Assembly: GCA_905479535.1 (NCBI GenBank)
Contig: CAJQMW010000543.1
Span: 1-6,960, forward strand
Direction: 5' to 3'
Length of the DNA: 6,960 nucleotides
Source: an uncultured Maribacter sp.
GTDB lineage: Bacteria > Bacteroidota > Bacteroidia > Flavobacteriales > Flavobacteriaceae
Under the pieces are notes generated by a model that ran no database searches, was not told where the DNA came from, and worked only from the letters and a program-made list of their open reading frames with translations. The stretch's first letter is position 1; every line of letters starts with the position of its first letter. Made by a program: the position numbers and the translations under genes. Shown here one piece after another: positions 1-5,577 of the stretch.

Positions 1-29
1 AAATTAATAAACATTGAAAAACAGATATT

Positions 30-446
30 ATGAAACAAATTAAAAATGTAGGTATTCTAATGATTTTGGTGGCTTTGATGATAAGCTTTCAAAGCAATGC
101 ACAGCAAAAAAAAACAGACAAAATTTTGAAGGACCCTGAAAAAAGGGAACAGGTTATGACGGCCATTAGCAACAATCCTGAAATGAGGAAGGAAATGATG
201 AAAATGATGATGGAAAAAGATTCAACGATGATGAAAGGGATGAAAGGGATGAAAGAAAAAATGATGATGGGAATGGAAAAAGACTCTATAAAGTCAAAAA
301 AGATGAAGGAAAAAATGGCCACAATGAAAGAAAACAAGGATATGGAGTGTGACTGTAAGTGTAAAGATGAGGAAGAGAAGTGCCAATGCCAAATGAAGGA
401 TGATGATGATAAAAATAAGGATAAAAACAAAGATGGTGAACAGTGA
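30..446 (+). CDS. Secreted Met-rich, Cys-cluster protein, probable periplasmic metal (copper) binder
   Basis: This 138-residue protein has a signal peptide: Lys at 2 and 5, a hydrophobic core at about 7-20, and a likely cut after SNA at 22-24. The predicted mature chain of 114 residues contains 20 Met by my count, mostly in MM, MMM and GMKGMK-type clusters between residues 52 and 99. A loose internal repeat pairs an EKDS segment at 62-65 with another at 83-86, each followed by KMKEKM-like sequence. Near the C-terminus five Cys sit at 107, 109, 111, 118 and 120 (CDCKC, then CQC), followed by an Asp/Lys-rich tail. I do not recognise the family. Thioether clusters plus closely spaced thiols are typical of soft-metal ligands, so binding of Cu(I) or Ag(I) in the envelope is inferred, helped by the oxidase gene 78 nt downstream. 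The low-complexity composition makes homology calls unreliable. Confidence 0.82.
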   Translation: MKQIKNVGILMILVALMISFQSNAQQKKTDKILKDPEKREQVMTAISNNPEMRKEMMKMMMEKDSTMMKGMKGMKEKMMMGMEKDSIKSKKMKEKMATMKENKDMECDCKCKDEEEKCQCQMKDDDDKNKDKNKDGEQ

Positions 447-524
447 TACTATGATAAATATGTAGTGTTCATCTTTTTGGGGTTCTATTAAATCCCCTAT
501 TTCACGAATAATCAATAGAAAATT

Positions 525-2171
525 ATGGAAGAGAATAAAATTGATAGAAGGAACTTTATAAAGCTAGGCAGCATAGGTGCCAGTGTTGTAATTACTTGGC
601 CACTTTTAAGTTCTTGTAACGGTTTTGCTTCAGAAAACGATAAAGTCAACCCCAATTTTCAAGCAGATTTGGACTTAGAACTGACTGCCAAAGAGGCGAA
701 TGTTCAATTGTTCAAAGGAAATACCACCAAGGTTTGGATGTTTGAAGGAAAGGTTCTGACCGGTGATGGAACCGCAGTCCAAAAATTGGGCGAGAGCTAT
801 TTAGGGCCTGTGATTCGTGTAAAAAAAGGGCAGAAAATTAGAATCCGTTTCATAAATCAATTACCCGAAGAAAGTATCGTGCATTGGCACGGAATGCACG
901 TCCCTGAAAAGGATGATGGCCATCCTAAAGATGTAATAGGAAACGGTGATACCTATGTGTATGAATTTGAAATAATGAACCGTGCAGGGACCTATTGGTT
1001 TCATCCCCATCCACACGGACGCACAGGACCTCAAGTATATAATGGACTTGCAGGGCTTTTTATAGTTACGGACGATGAGGAACAATTGTTGAAGTTGCCA
1101 TCAGGCGAATATGACGTTCCCGTTGTACTGCAAGATCGCCAGTTTGATGGTAATAATCAATTGGTATATCTAAACCGTGGACGTATGGATAGGATGAACG
1201 GTTTTTTGGGCAACCGTATTCTTGTCAATGGAAATCCGGATAGGGAACTTTCTTTTAAAAATGGATGCGTCTATCGACTGCGTTTTCTCAACGGTTCCAA
1301 TTCGCGCTTTTATAAGTTGGCGTGGGAAGACGGCACTCCCCTTGTTATTATAGGTAAGGATGGGAGTTTACTGGATAGTCCTAAATCTAAACCCTATATA
1401 ATGTTGGGCGTTGCGGAAAGAATCGATGTATGGCTCGATTTAAGGAACAAACCTCAAGGCTCCCAAATGATTATGAAAAGTTTGTCGTTCTTTCCCGGGA
1501 TGATGGGGATGATGGGTGGAATGATGGGCAGGGGTCGAAACAACCTTCCCCTAGGCAGTGAGTATGAAATATTGAAAATTTCCATCGATAAAGCAGGAAG
1601 CAACAACTTCCAGCTCCCACAAAAACTGGCAGTATTCAATAAACTTGATCCTGCCACTGCCGTTAATAGAAACAATCCAAGAACGTTCCGCTTCTTTATG
1701 AGGCGAATGCAATGGACAATCAACGGACGAACTTGGGAAATGACGGGGGTTACCGAAGAAGAAACGGTAAAATTAGATACAACTGAAATTTGGGAAATCG
1801 TAAATAGTGGTGGTGGAATGATGGGCAATGGTAATATGATGGGAGAAAGAGGTCGAATGCGAGACCGTGGAGAAATGGAAGGAGACAAAGGAATGATGGG
1901 CGGGGGAATGCAAATGCCGCACCCTTTTCATATTCATCATTTACAATTTAATATTCTTGAAAGGGACGTTTCTAAAGTGGACAGCAGGATTTGGAATTCG
2001 GTTAAGGATGGATTTATAGATGAGGGTTGGCAAGACACGGTTCTGTTAATGCCAGGTATGAGTGTTAAATTAATAATGCGCTTTGAAGACTTTAAAGGGC
2101 TCTTTTTATACCACTGCCATAATCTGGAACACGAAGATATGGGAATGATGCGCAACTTTAAAATTGAATAA
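525..2171 (+). CDS. Multicopper oxidase (CueO/CopA-like), Tat-exported and probably lipid-anchored
   Basis: This 548-residue protein is a three-cupredoxin-domain oxidase that probably oxidises Cu(I) to Cu(II) with O2 in the periplasm. All copper ligands are visible: HWH at 120-122, WFHPH at 158-162, HPFHIH at 466-471 (type 1 His466, then His469 and His471), and HCH at 530-532 with type 1 Cys531, His536 and axial Met541. The N-terminus has a twin-arginine motif (RRNFIK, from Arg8) followed by a hydrophobic stretch and a lipobox-like LSSC ending at Cys31, so it may be a Tat-exported lipoprotein. Two Met-rich insertions lie at about 325-335 (MMGMMGGMM) and 432-463. The second abuts the type 1 copper ligands, much as Met-rich segments in CueO supply Cu(I). 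The length matches the family. The copper-oxidase class is secure; the exact substrate is inferred from the Met content and the neighbouring Met-rich protein. Confidence 0.95.
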   Translation: MEENKIDRRNFIKLGSIGASVVITWPLLSSCNGFASENDKVNPNFQADLDLELTAKEANVQLFKGNTTKVWMFEGKVLTGDGTAVQKLGESYLGPVIRVKKGQKIRIRFINQLPEESIVHWHGMHVPEKDDGHPKDVIGNGDTYVYEFEIMNRAGTYWFHPHPHGRTGPQVYNGLAGLFIVTDDEEQLLKLPSGEYDVPVVLQDRQFDGNNQLVYLNRGRMDRMNGFLGNRILVNGNPDRELSFKNGCVYRLRFLNGSNSRFYKLAWEDGTPLVIIGKDGSLLDSPKSKPYIMLGVAERIDVWLDLRNKPQGSQMIMKSLSFFPGMMGMMGGMMGRGRNNLPLGSEYEILKISIDKAGSNNFQLPQKLAVFNKLDPATAVNRNNPRTFRFFMRRMQWTINGRTWEMTGVTEEETVKLDTTEIWEIVNSGGGMMGNGNMMGERGRMRDRGEMEGDKGMMGGGMQMPHPFHIHHLQFNILERDVSKVDSRIWNSVKDGFIDEGWQDTVLLMPGMSVKLIMRFEDFKGLFLYHCHNLEHEDMGMMRNFKIE

Positions 2172-2204
2172 AAGGTGAACAGGCATAGTACTGGCCGGCC
2201 TTTT
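2170..2204 (+). terminator. Weak stem-loop after the oxidase gene, possible terminator
   Basis: AAAAGG at 2170-2175, overlapping the oxidase stop codon, can pair with CCTTTT at 2199-2204, with one further G-U pair inside. The loop holds the GC-rich palindrome GGCCGGCC at 2193-2200, part of which competes for pairing. A T-run forms the right arm itself and is followed by ATAAAA rather than a clean T-tract. It could end or attenuate the oxidase transcript before the Fur-family gene, but the pairing is modest. Confidence 0.3.
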
Positions 2205-2218
2205 ATAAAATCGATTTT
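2201..2218. promoter_or_regulatory. Overlapping AT-rich palindromes upstream of the Fur-family gene, candidate operator
   Basis: Two perfect palindromes overlap: TTTTATAAAA at 2201-2210 and AAAATCGATTTT at 2207-2218. They end 14 nt before the preferred ATG at 2233. Fur-family regulators often bind AT-rich dyads at their own promoter, so this is a candidate autoregulatory site. The match is to the general type of site only; no Fur, Zur or PerR box consensus is reproduced, and short AT palindromes arise by chance in AT-rich DNA. Confidence 0.35.
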
Positions 2219-2232
2219 TGAAGAGTTTTGCT

Positions 2233-2667
2233 ATGACAACAACGGAAAAAATATTATTTGCCAAAGGGATACGCCCTACTGAAATGAGGTTGAAAATTTA
2301 CAAATACCTCAAGAGGAAGACCTATGCCGTAACCTTAAAGGAAATGCACAAAGTCTTTATCGCCAAAAGTCAAAAAAACAAAACAGCAAATAGAACTACC
2401 TTTTATCGCAACCTAAAGACTTTTGATGACAAAGGGCTGATTCATCAAATTAACGATGGGACTGGAGTGGCAAAATTTGCAATTTCTGATGACAATGCCA
2501 AAGGTAAATACGGTACAGATTTACATATGCACTTTCATTGTACCAATTGTGGAGAAACAATCTGTCTACCGAATAAAATATCGGAAGAAAGCTTGCCAGG
2601 CGATTATGAAGTGAGCGATGTGAACGTGGTATTGAAAGGAATATGTGAAAAATGCAGGGGAAAATAA
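2233..2667 (+). CDS. Fur-family metal-responsive transcriptional regulator
   Basis: This 144-residue cytoplasmic protein has the Fur layout. An N-terminal winged helix has its recognition helix at about 53-70 (NRTTFYRNLKTFDDKGLI), and a C-terminal metal-binding dimerisation part follows. Visible ligands are the His-rich HMHFH at 98-102, CTNC at 103-106, and CEKC at 138-141. Those two CxxC pairs match the structural Zn(Cys)4 site of the family, and the His cluster belongs to the sensory site region. I chose ATG 2233 over an in-frame TTG at 2218 because it is a normal start with a purine-rich AAGAG eight bases upstream, and the TTG falls inside the palindrome. Family membership is clear. Whether it is Fur, Zur, PerR or a dedicated efflux-locus regulator cannot be told from sequence alone. 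Sitting between copper and divalent-metal genes, it probably controls part of this cluster. Confidence 0.92.
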   Translation: MTTTEKILFAKGIRPTEMRLKIYKYLKRKTYAVTLKEMHKVFIAKSQKNKTANRTTFYRNLKTFDDKGLIHQINDGTGVAKFAISDDNAKGKYGTDLHMHFHCTNCGETICLPNKISEESLPGDYEVSDVNVVLKGICEKCRGK

Positions 2668-2669
2668 CA

Positions 2670-2730
2670 GGTGGGAGTTCCAGATCCCTGAACCATTGCG
2701 CCCAATGGTCAGGTTCAGGTATCTTCCACC
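2670..2730 (+). promoter_or_regulatory. Strong bulged stem-loop between the Fur-family gene and lpdA
   Basis: Starting 3 nt after the upstream stop, a three-part hairpin fills most of the 89-nt gap. The outer stem is 2670-2677 with 2723-2730 (8 pairs, one G-U). The middle stem CCTGAACC at 2687-2694 pairs perfectly with GGTTCAGG at 2712-2719. The apical stem ATTG at 2695-2698 pairs with CAAT at 2703-2706 around the loop CGCC. Bases 2707-2711 form a bulge; alternatively CCATTG pairs with CAATGG at the tip. No U-tract follows, so a standard intrinsic terminator is unlikely. It could stabilise or process mRNA, attenuate readthrough, or control lpdA translation. Confidence 0.6.
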
Positions 2731-2756
2731 TTCTCTAACTTAAAAAATATTTGAAT

Positions 2757-4160
2757 ATGGAAAAATTTGATGTAACTATTATAGGATCTGGCCCGGGCGG
2801 GTATGTAGGTGCCATCCGCTGTGCCCAATTAGGTTTAAAAGTGGCCATTATTGAAAGGTATAGCACCCTGGGCGGCACCTGTCTTAATGTGGGCTGTATT
2901 CCGTCAAAAGCTTGGTTGGAAGCCTCTGAACATTATTACAAACTCAAACATCAATTTGAAAATTTTGGGATTGATGTAAAAGAAGCAAATGTCGATATCG
3001 TAAAAATGAACCAAAGGGTTCAGGACGTAGTAAAGGAAATCATCAATGGAGTTGACTATTTGATGAAAAAGAACAAAGTTACCGTATATGAAGGCCACGG
3101 CAGTATTAAGGACAAAAATACGATTGAGATTAAGGGCGGAGATAAAACGGAAACCATAGCAACCGATAAAATCATCATTGCCACAGGGTCGAAACCCGCT
3201 TCATTGCCCAATATTAAAATCGACAAAAAGCGCATCATCTCTTCTACCGAAGCCCTTGCCTTAAAAGAAATCCCCAAACATTTATTGGTCGTTGGCGGCG
3301 GGGTTATCGGTGTAGAGATAGGTTCCGTATTCGCCCGCTTGGGTTCAAAGGTTTCTATTGTAGAATATTTTGATAGTCTCATAGCCAGTATGGATAGCTC
3401 TTTGGGACATCAATTGCACCGTTCCTTAAGAAAACAGGGTATCGAATTTTATTTGGAACACAAGGTTACGGAAGCAACAACGATGGACAACAAAGTGGAA
3501 TTGAAAGCAGAAAACCTTTCCAATAAAAAAGAAATGAGTTTAGAAGGCGATTTTTGCCTTATGGCCATTGGTCGTAACCCGTACACCGCCAATTTAGGAC
3601 TTGAGAATATAGGAGTGGAAATCAATGAAAAAGGACAGATATCAGTAGACGAAAACCTTGAAACCAATGTCAAAGGGGTATATGCCATAGGAGACGTAAT
3701 TCGGGGAGCAATGCTTGCCCATAAGGCCAGTGAAGAGGGTGTTTTTGTAGCCGAAAAAATTGTCGGCCAAAAGCCACATATCAATTATTCGCTGATACCC
3801 AATATTATTTACACCCAGCCAGAGGTTGCCGGCGTAGGCTTGACCGAAGAAGAACTAAAGAAGGACAATAGAAGTATAAAAACAGGCTCTTTTCCATTTA
3901 AGGCTAATGCAAGGGCAAAAATTAGTATGGATACCGATGGTTTTATCAAGGTAATCGCAGATAAGCAGACCGATGAGATATTGGGTGTACATATGATAGG
4001 GCCTCGCATTGCAGATAGTTATACCGAAGCGGTGGTAGCGATGGAATTTAGGGCATCTGCCGAAGATATTGCAAGGATGTCACACGGGCACCCCACTTTT
4101 TCAGAGACCTTTAAGGAGGCGTGTCTGGCTGCTACCGATGATAGGGCATTGCATATTTAA
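2757..4160 (+). CDS. lpdA: Dihydrolipoamide dehydrogenase (E3) or close flavoprotein disulfide reductase
   Basis: This 467-residue FAD/NAD enzyme normally reoxidises dihydrolipoamide with NAD+ in 2-oxoacid dehydrogenase and glycine-cleavage complexes. It has an FAD-binding GSGPGG at 10-15, the redox disulfide in GGTCLNVGCIPSK (Cys42 and Cys47), and ATGS at 142-145. The NAD-binding GGGVIGVEIG is at 180-189 and the second FAD motif is at about 309-313 (YAIGD). The C-terminal active-site segment HPTFSE carries His445 and Glu450. The C-terminus ends in ALHI with no vicinal Cys pair, which argues against mercuric reductase. I chose ATG 2757 over an in-frame TTG at 2751. No E1, E2 or lipoyl-domain gene is in the window, so its partner here is unknown; a role in redox defence or metal stress is inference. 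The next gene starts 35 nt downstream. Confidence 0.93.
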   Translation: MEKFDVTIIGSGPGGYVGAIRCAQLGLKVAIIERYSTLGGTCLNVGCIPSKAWLEASEHYYKLKHQFENFGIDVKEANVDIVKMNQRVQDVVKEIINGVDYLMKKNKVTVYEGHGSIKDKNTIEIKGGDKTETIATDKIIIATGSKPASLPNIKIDKKRIISSTEALALKEIPKHLLVVGGGVIGVEIGSVFARLGSKVSIVEYFDSLIASMDSSLGHQLHRSLRKQGIEFYLEHKVTEATTMDNKVELKAENLSNKKEMSLEGDFCLMAIGRNPYTANLGLENIGVEINEKGQISVDENLETNVKGVYAIGDVIRGAMLAHKASEEGVFVAEKIVGQKPHINYSLIPNIIYTQPEVAGVGLTEEELKKDNRSIKTGSFPFKANARAKISMDTDGFIKVIADKQTDEILGVHMIGPRIADSYTEAVVAMEFRASAEDIARMSHGHPTFSETFKEACLAATDDRALHI

Positions 4161-4195
4161 TTTTTACAAAAACTGGCACAATAAAATTAAAAAGA

Positions 4196-4402
4196 ATGAA
4201 GAAGCTTCAGCAATTGACCAAGGAAATTAACGAATTGACATTGAGGATTGAACAGGACTACCCTGAACTATACCAATATCTTGATGAAAACCCAATTACC
4301 ATTTCCTATAGTGATCAATCCGAGCTTACCGTTAACTCATTCTCTGAATATCTAGATAGTTTAAAGTCAATCTTGGAAAGATATATAGAATCGCATAAAT
4401 AA
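4196..4402 (+). CDS. Small uncharacterised helical protein
   Basis: I do not recognise this 68-residue protein. It has no signal peptide or membrane segment and only acidic, polar and aliphatic residues, with no Cys or His cluster that would suggest metal binding. Residues 1-20 have leucine and isoleucine spacing compatible with an amphipathic helix or short coiled coil. A middle part at about 33-46 contains ITISYSDQSELTV, and a second helix probably spans 48-67. It sits 35 nt after lpdA and ends 11 nt before the ACP-like gene, so co-transcription with both is likely and a partnership with the ACP-like protein is possible. Support for it being a real gene comes from its position, strand, an ATG preceded by purine-rich AAAAAGA, and its tight spacing. 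Confidence 0.72.
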   Translation: MKKLQQLTKEINELTLRIEQDYPELYQYLDENPITISYSDQSELTVNSFSEYLDSLKSILERYIESHK

Positions 4403-4413
4403 ATGAAGAACAG

Positions 4414-4662
4414 ATGGAAGATTTTAAAATAAGGTTCAACAAGCTCCTGACCAATAAATTTGGAAGACATCCAAACCTGTTGAGACCAGAAGCAAATTTT
4501 AGGGAAGACCTCGGGGCGGATATTTTGGATATGGTGGAATTGATGCTGGAGTTTGAAAATGAGTTTAATATAGCCATTTCAGATGATGAAGCAGAAAAAA
4601 TAACTACCCTAGGCGAAGCCGAGACATATATTAAAGAAAAAATTAAAAATAGTAGATCTTAA
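4414..4662 (+). CDS. Acyl-carrier-protein-like protein lacking the phosphopantetheine serine
   Basis: This 82-residue acidic protein has the four-helix ACP pattern. The second-helix signature reads DLGADILDMVELMLEFENEF, starting at residue 32, where true ACPs have GADSLD with the Ser that carries 4'-phosphopantetheine. Here residue 37 is Ile (codon att at 4522-4524), one base from the Ser codon agt. The rest of the fold looks intact, including the later ISDDEAEKITTLGEAETYI segment from residue 55, which resembles the third and fourth helices of ACP. It should therefore not be loadable in the normal way. It could be a structural or regulatory ACP mimic, or bind a partner without an acyl chain. 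A purine-rich GAAGAA lies just upstream of the ATG, and the gap to the previous gene is 11 nt. The ACP fold call is strong; the function is unknown. Confidence 0.88.
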   Translation: MEDFKIRFNKLLTNKFGRHPNLLRPEANFREDLGADILDMVELMLEFENEFNIAISDDEAEKITTLGEAETYIKEKIKNSRS

Positions 4663-4674
4663 CAAAAGTGGAGC

Positions 4675-4691
4675 AAACTTGAATATTTCAA
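4675..4691. promoter_or_regulatory. Inverted repeat upstream of the transporter gene, possible operator
   Basis: The 77-nt gap before the transporter gene contains the perfect dyad TTGAA-TAT-TTCAA at 4679-4691, with limited further symmetry on its flanks. It lies about 50 nt before the ATG, where a regulator could act on a promoter for the efflux genes. A partner site was not found elsewhere in the window, so the assignment is tentative. Confidence 0.25.
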
Positions 4692-4739
4692 ATAGCAAGT
4701 AATCAGGCTTTAAATTAAATAACCCAGTAGCACATAATA

Positions 4740-5531
4740 ATGAAGAAAAGCACTTTCATAATAAGTAAAATGGACTGTCCATCAGAAGAGCAGATGATTC
4801 GGATGAAATTAGAGACTTACACCCAAGTTAAATACTTGGATTTTGATATACCCAACAGAAAATTGGAAGTGTACCATTTAGATGCGATCGAGGAGATACG
4901 TTCATCAATTGCCGAATTAAAGTTCAATGAAACACTTCAGGGAACCGAAGAAGCCGAACCTCCTGTAATGGAAGACCAATCCAAACAAAAAAAGATTCTT
5001 TGGTGGGTCTTGGGAATCAATTTTGGCTTTTTCGTCATCGAAATGACCACGGGTTGGATTTCTTCTTCTATGGGTCTTATTGCAGATTCGTTGGATATGT
5101 TGGCAGACTCCATCGTGTATGCGTTGAGTCTTTTTGCGGTCGGCGGTGCTATTGCTAGAAAAAAGAAAGTGGCGAAATTCAGCGGATACTTTCAGATGGC
5201 CCTAGCGACACTTGGATTTATGGAAGTATTGAGAAGGTTTTTTACTGAAAGCGAAACACCTTTATTCCAATGGATGATCATTGTTTCCATATTTGCCTTA
5301 CTTGGTAATCTTATTTCACTTTGGTTGATTAACAAAGCCAAAAGTAAGGAAGCGCATATGCAGGCGAGCGCAATTTTTACCTCCAACGATATTATAGTAA
5401 ACGGAGGTGTCATATTAGCGGGAACCTTGGTGTATTTTTTAGATAGTAAATGGCCAGATTTGGTTATTGGAGCTATTGTTTTCACGTTTGTTATGCAGGG
5501 AGCGATTAAGATTTTAAAATTGTCCAAGTAA
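4740..5531 (+). CDS. Short CDF-type cation transporter with an N-terminal HMA-like domain
   Basis: This 263-residue inner-membrane protein probably exports a divalent metal by proton exchange. Residues 3-62 resemble a heavy-metal-associated (HMA) domain, but the usual CxxC is replaced by MDCPSEEQM with a single Cys13. Six hydrophobic segments follow at about 86-105, 109-134, 150-165, 177-197, 210-233 and 240-258. The second carries ADSLDMLAD (Asp116, Asp119, Asp123), which supplies the D-x3-D ligand pair of the cation diffusion facilitator (CDF) family. In the fifth, the family's HxxxD pair appears as FTSND (Phe213 to Asp217), so the usual His is missing. The chain stops right after the sixth segment and lacks the cytoplasmic C-terminal domain of YiiP or CzcD. 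The substrate is uncertain (Zn, Co, Cd or other). The lspA start codon lies 46 nt downstream. Confidence 0.87.
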   Translation: MKKSTFIISKMDCPSEEQMIRMKLETYTQVKYLDFDIPNRKLEVYHLDAIEEIRSSIAELKFNETLQGTEEAEPPVMEDQSKQKKILWWVLGINFGFFVIEMTTGWISSSMGLIADSLDMLADSIVYALSLFAVGGAIARKKKVAKFSGYFQMALATLGFMEVLRRFFTESETPLFQWMIIVSIFALLGNLISLWLINKAKSKEAHMQASAIFTSNDIIVNGGVILAGTLVYFLDSKWPDLVIGAIVFTFVMQGAIKILKLSK

Positions 5532-5577
5532 TTTAAATGTGCGTTTTCGCAAAGCATTGGGTGACACCAAGACAATT

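Noticed and set aside
89..515. Two reverse-strand frames rich in Phe, Ile and Ser opposite the first gene
   Set aside because: They are the antisense of Lys/Met/Asp-rich codons and only mimic membrane proteins.
447..524. Possible hairpin (GGGG at 479-482 with CCCC at 493-496) and a TCTTTTTG resembling a Bacteroidota -7 box
   Set aside because: Only four G-C pairs with a mismatch next to them, and no matching -33 element at the right distance, so neither a terminator nor a promoter can be supported.
1454..1888. Long reverse-strand open frame within the oxidase gene
   Set aside because: It lies antisense to the Met/Gly-rich coding region, where repeated ATG and GGN codons keep the reverse frame free of stops; the protein has no recognisable features.
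2757..4160. Mercuric reductase instead of dihydrolipoamide dehydrogenase
   Set aside because: There is no N-terminal HMA domain and no C-terminal vicinal Cys pair, and the HPTFSE active-site segment fits Lpd; no other mer genes are present.
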